Under the pieces are notes generated by a model, which did not search any database, was not told the origin of the DNA, and saw only the letters and a program-made list of their open reading frames with translations. Positions 27,663 through 36,291 of a DNA stretch of 64,000 nucleotides are shown one piece after another. Source of the stretch: Pseudomonas rustica (GTDB lineage Bacteria > Pseudomonadota > Gammaproteobacteria > Pseudomonadales > Pseudomonadaceae); assembly GCF_018336155.1 (NCBI RefSeq), contig NZ_JAGYHF010000018.1:1-64000 (forward strand), read 5' to 3'. Positions within the stretch are counted from its first letter, which is position 1. Each line of letters begins with the position of its first letter. The translations under genes and the position numbers were made by a program.

Positions 27663-28535
27663 TTATTCCTCCGCGGCGCTGGCGCGCAGGCGGTTGATAC
27701 GGTTTTCGCTCCACTGCTTGGCCAGCAGGATGAAGAGCGCCAGGATCAGCAACAGGCTCGCCACGGCGAACGCGGCCACGTGGTTGTATTCGTTGTAGAG
27801 GATCTCGACGTGCAGCGGCAAGGTGTTGGTCACCCCGCGAATGTGCCCGGAAACCACCGACACCGCACCGAATTCACCCATGGCCCGCGCGGTACACAGC
27901 ACCACGCCATAGATCAGGCCCCACTTGATGTTGGGCACGGTGACATGCCAGAACATCTGCCAGCCATTGGCGCCGAGCAGTCGCGCGGCTTCTTCTTCCT
28001 GCGTGCCTTGTTCTTGCATCAGCGGGATCAGCTCACGGGCCACGAACGGCACGGTGACGAAGATCGTCGCCAGCACGATGCCCGGCAAGGCGAAGACGAT
28101 CTGGATGTCGTGATCCTGCAGCCATGGCCCGAACAGGCCCTGCGCGCCGAACATCAGCACGTAGACCAGACCGGCAATCACCGGCGACACCGAGAACGGC
28201 AGGTCGATCAGCGTCACCAGCATGCTCTTGCCACGGAACGAGTACTTGCTCACGCACCATGCGGCGCTGACGCCGAACACCAGGTTCAACGGCACCGAAA
28301 TCAGCACGGCGAACACGGTGAGTTTCAGTGCCGACAGTGCATCCGGTTCAAAAATCGCGGTGAAGAACGCACCGAGGCCATTCTTCAAACCCTGCGATAC
28401 GACGATGAACAACGGCAACAGCAGAAACAGGAAAAAAACCAGCCAGCCAAGGCCGATCAGCACTCTGCGCGAAGTGGCACTGCCACGGCGTGCAGCGTTG
28501 GCCGAAGAGGCGGCCGCAATAGACGATTGGGACAT
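27663..28535 (-). CDS. cysW: CysW sulfate ABC permease
   Basis: A 290-aa inner-membrane permease of the sulfate importer, with six membrane spans and an EAA loop [22 protein letters not shown]. The hydrophilic N-terminal 27 residues precede the first span (about 28-50). It pairs with CysT to form the channel. It is translated 13 nt after cysT and 3 nt before cysA, so all are on one transcript. Confidence 0.95.
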   Translation of the reverse strand: MSQSSIAAASSANAARRGSATSRRVLIGLGWLVFFLFLLLPLFIVVSQGLKNGLGAFFTAIFEPDALSALKLTVFAVLISVPLNLVFGVSAAWCVSKYSFRGKSMLVTLIDLPFSVSPVIAGLVYVLMFGAQGLFGPWLQDHDIQIVFALPGIVLATIFVTVPFVARELIPLMQEQGTQEEEAARLLGANGWQMFWHVTVPNIKWGLIYGVVLCTARAMGEFGAVSVVSGHIRGVTNTLPLHVEILYNEYNHVAAFAVASLLLILALFILLAKQWSENRINRLRASAAEE

Positions 28536-28548
28536 TGTTCGCGCCTCC

Positions 28549-29367
28549 TTATGGGGTTTCGATGCGCCGCTGCAGCAAGTTGATCAGCAGCAACAGGACG
28601 AAGGAAACCACCAGCATCAACACGCCGATAGCGGTGGCGCCGGTGTAATCGTATTGGTCGAGTTTGACCATGATCAGCAGCGGCAGGATCTCGGTTTTCA
28701 TCGGCATGTTGCCGGCGATGAAAATCACCGAACCGTACTCGCCAACGCCACGCGCGAACGCCAGGGCAAAACCGGTGAGCCAGGCGGGCAGCAGCGCGGG
28801 GACGAGGATGTGGCGGAACACCTGCAGGGGTTTCGCACCGAGGCACGCGGCGGCTTCTTCGACTTCACGAGGGATGTCGGCCAGTACCGGCTGCACCGTA
28901 CGCACCACGAATGGCAGTGTGACGAAGGTCAGCGCAAGGGTGATACCGAGCGGGGTGTAGGCGATTTTGAAACCGAGGTCGGCAGCGAATTGCCCGACCA
29001 AGCCGGCCGGCGCATACAGCGCGGTCAACGCGATACCGGCAACGGCGGTCGGCAGCGCGAACGGCAGATCGATCATCGCGTCGATCACCTTGCGCCCGGG
29101 GAACGTGTAACGCACCAGCACCCACGCCAGCAACGTACCGATGATGCCGTTGATGATCGCGGCACACAGCGCGGTGCCGAAGCTCAGCTTCAATGCCGCC
29201 AGCACGCGCGGTGCGGAGATGATCGCCCAGAACTGATCCCAGGTGAGTTGAGCGGCGTGGACGAACATCGCCGCCAGCGGGATAAGCACAATCAGGCTGA
29301 GGTACACCAAGGTGTAACCCAGCGTCAGCCCGAAGCCGGGTATGACGGGGGAGATACGACGCGACAT
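28549..29367 (-). CDS. cysT: CysT (CysU) sulfate ABC permease
   Basis: A 272-aa inner-membrane permease with six spans and the EAA-type loop [22 protein letters not shown]. It is the partner of CysW in the sulfate channel. A 249-bp gap with nested REP elements separates it from sbp upstream, so expression relative to sbp may be set by RNA stability or partial termination there. Confidence 0.95.
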   Translation of the reverse strand: MSRRISPVIPGFGLTLGYTLVYLSLIVLIPLAAMFVHAAQLTWDQFWAIISAPRVLAALKLSFGTALCAAIINGIIGTLLAWVLVRYTFPGRKVIDAMIDLPFALPTAVAGIALTALYAPAGLVGQFAADLGFKIAYTPLGITLALTFVTLPFVVRTVQPVLADIPREVEEAAACLGAKPLQVFRHILVPALLPAWLTGFALAFARGVGEYGSVIFIAGNMPMKTEILPLLIMVKLDQYDYTGATAIGVLMLVVSFVLLLLINLLQRRIETP

Positions 29368-29408
29368 AAAAGTCCTTGGTTAAAAAGCGATCCGCTGAAC
29401 GCATCAAT

Positions 29409-29571
29409 GTGGGAGCAAGCCCTGTGGTGAGGGGATTTATCCCCGATGGGCAGCGAAGCTGCCCCAAAACCAGAAAATGCGGTGTATCAAATACACCGCA
29501 TACCAGGGTTTTGCGACTGCTTCGCAGCCGGTCGGGGATAAATCCCCTCACCACAAAAGCCCGCTCCCACA
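29409..29571. repeat. Nested REP elements (classes B and E) with inner hairpin
   Basis: An outer pair ATGTGGGAGCAAGCC / GCCCGCTCCCACAT encloses a class E pair (TGTGGTGAGGGGATTTATCC and inverse). This in turn encloses a perfect hairpin, ATGCGGTGTA-TCAAA-TACACCGCAT (29477-29501). The whole sits between sbp and cysT inside one operon. Confidence 0.8.
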
Positions 29572-29616
29572 TTTACCGCGCCCAAGCATCAGGCTCGTGG
29601 TGTGGCTGAAGTCAGA

Positions 29617-30630
29617 TTACTGCGCCTGATAAATCTGGTCGAACACGCCACCGTCGTTGAAGAATTTCGGTTGCGCAGTTTTCCAGCCGCCGAAGTCCTT
29701 GTCGATGGTCACCAGATCCAGTTTCGGGAACTGCTGGGCGTATTTGGCAGCGACTTCTTTGTCACGCGGACGGTAGAAGTTCTTCGCGGCGATTTCCTGA
29801 CCGGCCGGGCTGTACAGGTGTTTCAGATAGGCTTCGGCGATCTGCTCGTTGCCCTTCTTCTCGGCGTTTTTGTCGACCACGGCCACTGGCGGCTCGGCGA
29901 GGATCGACAGCGAAGGCACGACGATGTCGAACTTGTCGGCGCCGCCATCTTCTTTCAGGGCCAGGAACGCTTCGTTTTCCCAGGCCAGCAACACGTCGCC
30001 CTGACCGTTGTTGACGAAAGTAATGGTCGAACCGCGCGCACCGGTGTCGAGGATCGGCACGTGCTTGAACAGGGTTTGTACGTATTCTTTAGCTTTGGCT
30101 TCGTCACCGCCATTGGCTTTCAGGCCGTAGGCCCACGCGGCGAGGAAGTTCCAGCGTGCGCCGCCGGAGGTTTTCGGGTTCGGGGTGATCACCGAGACGT
30201 CGTTCTTGACCAGATCGCCCCAGTCCTTGATGCCTTTCGGGTTGCCCTTGCGCACCAGGAAGACGATGGTCGAGGTGTACGGCGTGCTCGCTTCCGGCAG
30301 ACGCTTCTGCCAATCGGCCGGCAGGGTCTTGCCGAGTTTGGCGATTTCATCGATGTCGCCGGCCAGAGCCAGAGTCACCACGTCAGCGCGCAGACCGTCG
30401 ATCACCGCACGACCCTGCTTGCCCGAACCACCATGGGATTGCTGGATTTTCACGGTGTCGCCGGCATGATCTTTCTGCCAGAACTTGATGAATTCAGCGT
30501 TGTAGTCCTGATACAGCTCGCGCGTCGGGTCATACGACACGTTGAGCAGCTCGTAATCCTTGGCAACGGCAGAACCGGCAAACACAGCGCTGGCCAGGGC
30601 GGCCAAAGCGTAACGGCGAATCGACGACAT
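29617..30630 (-). CDS. sbp: Sbp periplasmic sulfate-binding protein
   Basis: A 337-aa periplasmic sulfate-binding protein. Residues 1-23 are a signal peptide (SAVA before KDY). Family motifs include [33 protein letters not shown] (sulfate-contacting residues) and [19 protein letters not shown]. It contains no Cys and no Met other than the initiator, consistent with strong synthesis under sulfur limitation. It is downstream of oscA and upstream of cysTWA. It binds sulfate or thiosulfate for the CysTWA importer. Confidence 0.96.
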   Translation of the reverse strand: MSSIRRYALAALASAVFAGSAVAKDYELLNVSYDPTRELYQDYNAEFIKFWQKDHAGDTVKIQQSHGGSGKQGRAVIDGLRADVVTLALAGDIDEIAKLGKTLPADWQKRLPEASTPYTSTIVFLVRKGNPKGIKDWGDLVKNDVSVITPNPKTSGGARWNFLAAWAYGLKANGGDEAKAKEYVQTLFKHVPILDTGARGSTITFVNNGQGDVLLAWENEAFLALKEDGGADKFDIVVPSLSILAEPPVAVVDKNAEKKGNEQIAEAYLKHLYSPAGQEIAAKNFYRPRDKEVAAKYAQQFPKLDLVTIDKDFGGWKTAQPKFFNDGGVFDQIYQAQ

Positions 30631-30697
30631 GGTGAAAGCTCCTGGAATTCGGGTGGTGGCTTTTTTCTTATGTATTTCGCAAATCGTGGTGCCGGTT

Positions 30698-30772
30698 CAA
30701 AGATCGCAGCCTTCGGCAGCTCCTACACACACAGCCCCCTGTAGGAGCTGCCGCAGGCTGCGATCTTTTGAT
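30698..30772. repeat. REP-like inverted pair (class A)
   Basis: GATCGCAGCCTTCGGCAGCT with CCTACA (30702-30726) and its inverse (30741-30771) lie in the 148-bp space between oscA and sbp, i.e. inside the probable transcript. Confidence 0.8.
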
Positions 30773-30778
30773 CTTCAC

Positions 30779-30961
30779 TCAGCCCGGTTGCTTACCCGGT
30801 TGCTGCAAACGGAATTTCTCTTTGCGTTCGATCTGCACGACTTGCGCGTTGTGCACAGTGATCTCCACCGCGCCAAATCGCAGATCGCGCAGAGCGCTCT
30901 GGATTTCACGCAAAATGGTGGTTTCGTCCTGACCGTCAACGCTGCGAAGGGATGCGCTCAT
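30779..30961 (-). CDS. oscA: OscA sulfur-starvation small protein (DUF2292/YezD family)
   Basis: A 60-aa protein matching OscA (DUF2292, YezD family), described in Pseudomonas corrugata as needed for organosulfur use under chromate stress or sulfur limitation and located next to sbp. The core ILREIQSALRDLRFGAVEITVHNAQVVQIERKEK fits the family. It has no Cys and only the initiator Met. The start is preceded by AGGAGC. It is the first gene of oscA-sbp-cysTWA. A perfect inverted repeat about 85-105 nt upstream is a candidate CysB operator. The biochemical function is unknown. Confidence 0.9.
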   Translation of the reverse strand: MSASLRSVDGQDETTILREIQSALRDLRFGAVEITVHNAQVVQIERKEKFRLQQPGKQPG

Positions 30962-31026
30962 GGTGCTGCTCCTTTGAATGGGATATGCCTGGCAGTGGGC
31001 GGCACTGCGTTCGGCGTGGGAGCAAT

Positions 31027-31068
31027 ATAAGAGAGGCGCGGATATTCTTAAAAAGACTATTTAAGAAT
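31027..31068 (-). promoter_or_regulatory. Candidate oscA operator (CysB-like)
   Basis: ATTCTTAAA (31044-31052) and TTTAAGAAT (31060-31068) are perfect inverse copies around 7 nt. ATAAGAG at 31027-31033 lies beside them. The AT-rich ATATTCTTAAAA sequence resembles ATATTCTTTTAAG before the TonB-dependent receptor. Confidence 0.5.
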
Positions 31069-31138
31069 GTTTATATAACTGAAAAACATTATGTGGCGGG
31101 GCAAGGGTTTGCGCCGATCTGTGAGCGACAGATAACCC

Positions 31139-31234
31139 TGTGGCGAGGGGATTTATCCCCGTTGGGTTGCGAAGCGACCCTGAAAATTTGGGGACTGCTG
31201 CGCAGTCCAACGGGGATAAATCCCCTCGCCACAG
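31139..31234. repeat. REP-like inverted pair (class E)
   Basis: CTGTGGCGAGGGGATTTATC and its inverse GATAAATCCCCTCGCCACAG bound this element. It lies in the 341-bp gap upstream of oscA, which otherwise holds the oscA promoter and a short tandem repeat. Confidence 0.85.
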
Positions 31235-31301
31235 GTTTTGTATTCACCTCAGGTTTTGTGTGCACCTCAGGTTTTGTGTGCACCCAGGTTTTGTGTCAGC
31301 T
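31233..31301. repeat. 18-bp tandem repeat, about 3.5 copies
   Basis: AGGTTTTGTATTCACCTC, AGGTTTTGTGTGCACCTC, AGGTTTTGTGTGCACCC and AGGTTTTGTGTC follow one another directly. The array begins at the edge of the class E REP and ends at the stop of the GGDEF-EAL gene. Confidence 0.85.
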
Positions 31302-31302
31302 G

Positions 31303-33234
31303 TCAGCCAATAACGGGGGCTTTCGTCCAGTCAATTTCGGCCGCTGGGCTCGGCCGCCCAAACCAATACCCCTGCCCCAGCTCACATGCCTGCTCCAGCA
31401 AAAACACCGCCTGCTCCGCCTGCTCGATCCCTTCGGCGTGCACCTGCATACCCATGCTGCGCGCCAGCGCGATGATCACCCGAACAATCGCCGCATCATC
31501 CTCATCCCACGGCAACCCCGCGACAAACCCCTGATCAATCTTCAGCTTCTGCACCGGCAAGCGCTTGAGCCGCAACAACGACGAATAACCGGTACCGAAA
31601 TCATCAATCGCCAGACGAATCCCCAACTCACGCAAGCGGTGCATCTGCTCCAGCGCCACTTCCGGATCGTCCATCACCGCGCTCTCTGTAACTTCCAGCT
31701 CCAGATACGCCGGATCCAGCCCAGTCTCGCGCAGCACCTGTGCCACTTGTTGATACAGTTCACGCCGCGCAAACAACCGCGACGAAACATTTACCGCGAC
31801 AAACGACAGCACCACCCCGGCCCGCTGCCACTCGCACATTTGCTGGCAAGCCTGCTGCATCACCCAGGCGTCGATTTCGGCGATCAACCCGGTGCGCTCG
31901 GCGATCGGAATGAATTCCGCTGGCGACACCAGTCCACGCTGCGGATGCTGCCAGCGCACCAGCGCTTCTACGCCGATCAGGCGACTGGTTTTCAGGTCAT
32001 GCACCGGTTGGTAGTAGACGCGCAGCTCTTGCAGTTCCAGCGCGCGGCGCAGTTCGAAAGCGAGTTCGACCCTTTGCTGAGCGTGAGCGGTGAGTTCTTC
32101 GGTGTACAAGGCGTAACCGTTGCGCCCGCTGTTCTTGGCTTTGAACAGTGCGGCATCGGCGTTGCGCAACAGTTGTTCCGCGCTCAAGGCATCGCTGGGG
32201 AACAGGCTGATGCCGATGCTGGCATTGATGAACAGTTCGTGGCCGTCGATGCAGAACGGTTCTTTGAAGCCATCGAGAACGCGCTGGGCCAGCGCCGCCG
32301 CTTGCGCAGGCTGTGGACAACTTTCCGCGAGCACCGCGAACTCGTCACCGCCGAGCCGCGCCAGGGTGATGCCGGGGCCGAACAGCTCCTGCAACCGCGA
32401 CGCCACCGCTTTGAGTAGCCGATCACCGACGTTATGCCCGAGGCTGTCGTTGATCATTTTGAAGAAATCCAGATCGATCAGCAGCAGCGCACAGCCACGT
32501 TTGTGGGTCTGCGCAGACGTCAGCGCTTGCTCGGCGCGATCGCTGAACAGCAGGCGATTGGGCAGATCAGTCAATGGATCGTGGTGGGCGAGGCGTTTGA
32601 GTTCGTGCTCGGAATCCTTGATCGCGGTTATGTCGGAAAACACCGCCACGTAATGGCTGACCTCTCCGCGATCATCGTGAATGACGCGGATGGTTTGCCA
32701 TTGTGGATAAATCTCGCCGCTTTTACGCCGGTTCCAAATTTCGCCGCTCCACTCTTCCTGCGACGCCAACGTGGCGAACATCGCCTGATAGAAGCCCGGC
32801 GGATGGTGGCCGGACTTGAACAGGCTCGGCCGTTGACCGATGACCTCTTCACGCTGATAACCGGTGATTTCGATAAAGGCGCGGTTAACGTGGACGATCA
32901 GCCCCTGACGATCAGTGACTAGCACGCCTTCGCGGGTGCAATCGAACACGGCCGCCGCCTGCCGCAGACGCTCGCGATCAGCGTGACGTTCGCGCAACCG
33001 CGCTCCGATACCGAGAAACTCACACAACCGCGCCCGCGCCAGAAAAATCAGCCCGGCGCTGACCGCCGCAAACAGATAACCGTTGATCAGTTGCCAACGA
33101 GCAAGATCGACGGAGTTATCGAAGAAATTGTTTAATAAATAATCAGAACCTTGCAACCAGACAGCGGCAAGCACGAGATAGAGCAGCGCTGCACGCAAGG
33201 CATCGCGATAAGTGGCAGACATTCGGCTGTCCAT
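31303..33234 (-). CDS. PAS-GGDEF-EAL cyclic-di-GMP signalling protein
   Basis: A 643-aa membrane-anchored protein. Two N-terminal spans (about 12-30 and 45-65), a PAS domain (about 85-200), a GGDEF domain (about 210-375, with intact RLGGDEFAVLA) and an EAL domain (about 385-635, with intact GVEALVRW, ELEVTESAVM and IDDFGTGYSSL). Both catalytic signatures are complete, so cyclase, phosphodiesterase or both activities are possible. The PAS domain would sense a small ligand or redox state. It is divergent from desA by 134 nt. It is the second of three signalling proteins between 31 and 37.5 kb. Confidence 0.9.
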   Translation of the reverse strand: MDSRMSATYRDALRAALLYLVLAAVWLQGSDYLLNNFFDNSVDLARWQLINGYLFAAVSAGLIFLARARLCEFLGIGARLRERHADRERLRQAAAVFDCTREGVLVTDRQGLIVHVNRAFIEITGYQREEVIGQRPSLFKSGHHPPGFYQAMFATLASQEEWSGEIWNRRKSGEIYPQWQTIRVIHDDRGEVSHYVAVFSDITAIKDSEHELKRLAHHDPLTDLPNRLLFSDRAEQALTSAQTHKRGCALLLIDLDFFKMINDSLGHNVGDRLLKAVASRLQELFGPGITLARLGGDEFAVLAESCPQPAQAAALAQRVLDGFKEPFCIDGHELFINASIGISLFPSDALSAEQLLRNADAALFKAKNSGRNGYALYTEELTAHAQQRVELAFELRRALELQELRVYYQPVHDLKTSRLIGVEALVRWQHPQRGLVSPAEFIPIAERTGLIAEIDAWVMQQACQQMCEWQRAGVVLSFVAVNVSSRLFARRELYQQVAQVLRETGLDPAYLELEVTESAVMDDPEVALEQMHRLRELGIRLAIDDFGTGYSSLLRLKRLPVQKLKIDQGFVAGLPWDEDDAAIVRVIIALARSMGMQVHAEGIEQAEQAVFLLEQACELGQGYWFGRPSPAAEIDWTKAPVIG

Positions 33235-33368
33235 GTCCCTACAAAAAGGTTGGAATTATAGGCCAAGTAACATCCAGCGACTCTTATCTGAAAGGGCGAC
33301 TGGTTTTATCTGTGTGCTTAGTGATAATGCAACGGCTGTTTTTATCTTTATCGAGGGCCCTATAGCCT

Positions 33369-34550
33369 ATGTGGTACGAAGGTTTTCTTGGCTTGTCGGC
33401 CTGGTCTCTGGTCGCGGTCACCCTGCTGATGACCCACGTGACGATTGTAGCCGTCACCGTCTATCTGCACCGTTATTCGGCCCATCGCTCGCTGGAGCTG
33501 AATGCTGGCCTGAAACATTTCTTCCGTTTCTGGCTGTGGCTGACCACGGCGCAGAACACCCGCGAGTGGACAGCCATCCACCGTAAACACCACGCCAAGT
33601 GCGAAACCGAAGACGACCCGCACAGTCCGGTCATCAAAGGTCTTTCCACCGTGCTGCGTACCGGTGCGGAGCTGTACCGCGCCGAAGCGCAGAACCCGGA
33701 AACCCTGCGCATCTACGGCAAGAACTGCCCGGAAGACTGGATCGAACGCAACGTCTACAGCCGTTATCCGCTGCTGGGCGTGGCGATCATGGGCGTTATC
33801 GACCTGATGCTGTTCGGCACTATCGGCATCACCATCTGGGCGATCCAGATGATGTGGATCCCGGTGTGGGCTGCTGGCGTCATCAACGGTCTCGGTCACG
33901 CGGTCGGCTATCGCAACTTCGAATGCCGCGACGCGGCGACCAATCTGGTGCCGTGGGGCATCCTGATCGGCGGCGAAGAACTGCATAACAACCATCACAC
34001 CTACCCGAACTCGGCCAAGCTGTCGGTGAAGAAGTGGGAGTTCGACCTCGGTTGGGCGTGGATCAAAGTCTTCAGCTTCTTCCGTCTGGCCAAGGTTCAG
34101 CGCGTTGCACCGATCGCCCACCGTGTCGAAGGCAAGGGCAATCTGGACATGGACACCGCGATGGCGATCCTCAACAACCGCTTCCAGATCATGGCCCAGT
34201 ACCGCAAATTGGTGATCGGCCCACTGGTTCAGCAAGAACTGGCCAAGGTCGATCACTCGGTGCGTCACCAGTTTCACCGGGCCAAGCGACTGTTGTCGCG
34301 AGAAACCAGCCTGCTGGAAGACCGTCACCACTTGCGCATCCAGAACATGCTCGAGCACAGCCAGGCATTGAAGGTGATTTACGAAAAACGCCTGGCCCTG
34401 CAACAGATCTGGGTCAAGACCAGCTCCAATGGACACGACATGCTCGCTGCCATCAAAGAGTGGGTTCACGAAGCGGAAGCCAGCGGCATCCAGTCCCTGC
34501 GCGACTTCGCCGGCCAACTGAAAACCTACTCCCTGCGCCCTACCGCCTAA
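33369..34550 (+). CDS. desA: DesA-type fatty acid desaturase
   Basis: A 393-aa membrane fatty acid desaturase of the delta-9 type. Histidine boxes are HRYSAH (34-39), HRKHH (71-75) and NNHHT (near 206). The first span is at about 10-30. Residues after about 245 form an unusually long hydrophilic tail, helical and Arg/Gln-rich (HQFHRAKRLLSRETSLLE), which is seen in Pseudomonas DesA. It would desaturate acyl chains of existing phospholipids to adjust membrane fluidity. It is divergent from the GGDEF-EAL gene. Confidence 0.88.
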   Translation: MWYEGFLGLSAWSLVAVTLLMTHVTIVAVTVYLHRYSAHRSLELNAGLKHFFRFWLWLTTAQNTREWTAIHRKHHAKCETEDDPHSPVIKGLSTVLRTGAELYRAEAQNPETLRIYGKNCPEDWIERNVYSRYPLLGVAIMGVIDLMLFGTIGITIWAIQMMWIPVWAAGVINGLGHAVGYRNFECRDAATNLVPWGILIGGEELHNNHHTYPNSAKLSVKKWEFDLGWAWIKVFSFFRLAKVQRVAPIAHRVEGKGNLDMDTAMAILNNRFQIMAQYRKLVIGPLVQQELAKVDHSVRHQFHRAKRLLSRETSLLEDRHHLRIQNMLEHSQALKVIYEKRLALQQIWVKTSSNGHDMLAAIKEWVHEAEASGIQSLRDFAGQLKTYSLRPTA

Positions 34551-34563
34551 ACACCGGTCCCAA

Positions 34564-34649
34564 GTAGGAGCTGCCGCAGGCTGCGATCTTTTGATTCTAT
34601 TTGTTGAAATCAAAAGATCGCAGCCTCGTTTCACTCGACAGCTCCTACG
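34564..34649. repeat. REP-like inverted pair (class A variant)
   Basis: GTAGGAGCTGCCGCAGGCTG with its GCGATCTTTTGA tail pairs with an inverse arm carrying the CTCGTTTCACTCGA variant, as at 11909-11997. It follows desA. Confidence 0.8.
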
Positions 34650-34793
34650 GGTTTGCCGCGATGGCCACTTGGCAGGATCCGGTAAAAACCGGGAACTTCG
34701 CCCAAAATCCCCTATCTCAAAGACACTTCGCCATCCCGGCGGGCTGTTCTGTGGCCGTTGTCGATTGCGGCACGCCCTTTGAGACTTGTGCCG

Positions 34794-35783
34794 ATGGTCA
34801 ATAACAACCAAAAAGACTCATCTTTCCCGCAGTGGCCCGAAGCCGCGCAAACCCTCATGGCTCTAATGCACGCTCAAGGCGAAGTCGCCCGTTTGAGCGA
34901 GCGCGAACAGTTGTTCAGCTCGCTGCTGGTCAGCGTCAATGCGGTGCTTTGGGCGTTTAACTGGGAAACCCGTCAGGTGCTGTACGTCAGCCCCGCGTAT
35001 GAACGGATTTTCGGCCGCTCCGCCGGCCTTCTCCTCGCCGACTACAACCAGTGGCGCGACAGCATATACCCCGACGACCTCGAATACGCTGAACGCAGCC
35101 TCGCCGAAGTCCTGCACAAGGGCGCGGTGGAAGATCGCGAATACCGCATCATCGCCGCCGATGGCCAGATCCGTTGGCTCAGCGACAAATGCTTCATCAA
35201 TCGTCAGGACGATAGCGGGCAACCGGTGATCATCGTCGGCATTGCCGAAGACATCACCGAAAAGAAGCAGATGGAAACCGAGCTGCATCGTCTGGCGACC
35301 ACCGACGTACTCACACAAAGCAGCAACCGCCGACACTTCTTCGAATGCGCCCACCGCGAGTTTGAAGAGGCGCGGCTGCAAGGTTCGCCGATGGCGTTTC
35401 TGTTGCTGGACATTGATGACTTCAAAGTGATCAACGACAGTTACGGGCACCCCGAGGGCGACAATGTGCTGCAACGGGTTGCCGAGTGCGGGCGCGGCTC
35501 GCTACGACGCGGCGATCTGTTCGGGCGGATTGGCGGGGAGGAATTTGCGGCGGTGTTTCCGGGGTGCGCGCCGGACATGGCGATGCAGGTCGCGGAACGC
35601 TTGCAACAGGAAATTCAACGTCTGAATTTCAACCACGATGGCCAGACGTTCAGTATCACCGTCAGCCAGGGCCTAACCAGCCTCACCGACGAAGATGACA
35701 GCCTCGACAGCCTGTTCGCCCGCGCGGATGCAGCGATGTACGAAGCCAAGCGCCAAGGCAAGAACCGCATCATCTCTGCCTGA
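34794..35783 (+). CDS. PAS-GGDEF diguanylate cyclase
   Basis: A 329-aa soluble protein from the ATG at 34794; a TTG 36 nt upstream is possible but less likely. A PAS fold with a PAC tail (about 40-165, with YVSPAYERIFGRSAG and GIAEDITEKKQ) precedes a GGDEF domain (about 170-329) with GGEEF at the active site. There is no membrane span. It would make cyclic-di-GMP. The last 28 codons are copied in a decayed form at 36046-36127, part of a 344-bp tandem duplication. Confidence 0.9.
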   Translation: MVNNNQKDSSFPQWPEAAQTLMALMHAQGEVARLSEREQLFSSLLVSVNAVLWAFNWETRQVLYVSPAYERIFGRSAGLLLADYNQWRDSIYPDDLEYAERSLAEVLHKGAVEDREYRIIAADGQIRWLSDKCFINRQDDSGQPVIIVGIAEDITEKKQMETELHRLATTDVLTQSSNRRHFFECAHREFEEARLQGSPMAFLLLDIDDFKVINDSYGHPEGDNVLQRVAECGRGSLRRGDLFGRIGGEEFAAVFPGCAPDMAMQVAERLQQEIQRLNFNHDGQTFSITVSQGLTSLTDEDDSLDSLFARADAAMYEAKRQGKNRIISA

Positions 35784-35805
35784 ATATTCGATTTGAAATG
35801 CGAAC

Positions 35806-35914
35806 CTGTGGCGAGGGGATTTATCCCCGCTGGACTGCGCAGCAGTCCCCTGCTTTTTTGAATCAAAAGAGGGGCCGCTCCGCAGCCCAACGGGGATAAA
35901 TCCCCTCGCCACAA
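35806..35914. repeat. REP-like inverted pair (class E), copy 1
   Basis: CTGTGGCGAGGGGATTTATC with its inverse, inside duplication unit 1, directly after the diguanylate cyclase gene. Confidence 0.85.
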
Positions 35915-35935
35915 AGGCCCGACTCTTACAAGTAT

Positions 35936-36043
35936 GGTGTGGGCGGGTTACTTACGCATCCGCATCAGCTCCGGCAAGCCGATCTTCAGCAGCCGCGCCG
36001 TGCGGCTTTTCGCCAGCTCTTCGATGCCTTCATGCTCAGTCAG
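35936..36043 (-). pseudogene. Fragment of HDOD gene 3' end (duplication remnant)
   Basis: About 108 bp matching, with substitutions, the last 35 codons of the receiver-HDOD gene whose intact end is at 36292. It encodes no complete protein. Confidence 0.85.
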
Positions 36044-36045
36044 AA

Positions 36046-36127
36046 GCCTCGACAGCCTGTTCGCCCGTGCGGATGCAGTGATGTACGAAGCCAAACGCCA
36101 GGCAAGAACCGCATCATCTCTGCATGA
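36046..36127 (+). pseudogene. Fragment of diguanylate cyclase 3' end (duplication remnant)
   Basis: About 82 bp matching the last codons of the PAS-GGDEF gene, with a one-base deletion (CCAAGGC to CCAGGC) that shifts the frame. It has no start or promoter of its own. Confidence 0.85.
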
Positions 36128-36149
36128 GTATTCGATTTGAAATGCGAAC

Positions 36150-36258
36150 CTGTGGCGAGGGGATTTATCCCCGATGGGGTGCGAAGCGCCCCCTTTTTTG
36201 ATTTAAAAAGAGGGGGGACTGCTGCGCAGTCCATCGGGGATAAATCCCCTCACCACAA
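36150..36258. repeat. REP-like inverted pair (class E), copy 2
   Basis: Second class E element, inside duplication unit 2, between the cyclase remnant and the HDOD gene end. Confidence 0.85.
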
Positions 36259-36291
36259 AGTCTCGACTCTTATAAGAAAGGTGTGGGCGGG

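Noticed and set aside
27075-28583. A 502-codon open frame antisense to cysA and cysW
   Set aside because: Composition is His/Arg/Gln-rich with no domain; cysA and cysW on the other strand are certain.
35934-36140. Small plus-strand frames resembling the end of a diguanylate cyclase
   Set aside because: They are remnants of the 344-bp duplication, without a start region or active site.
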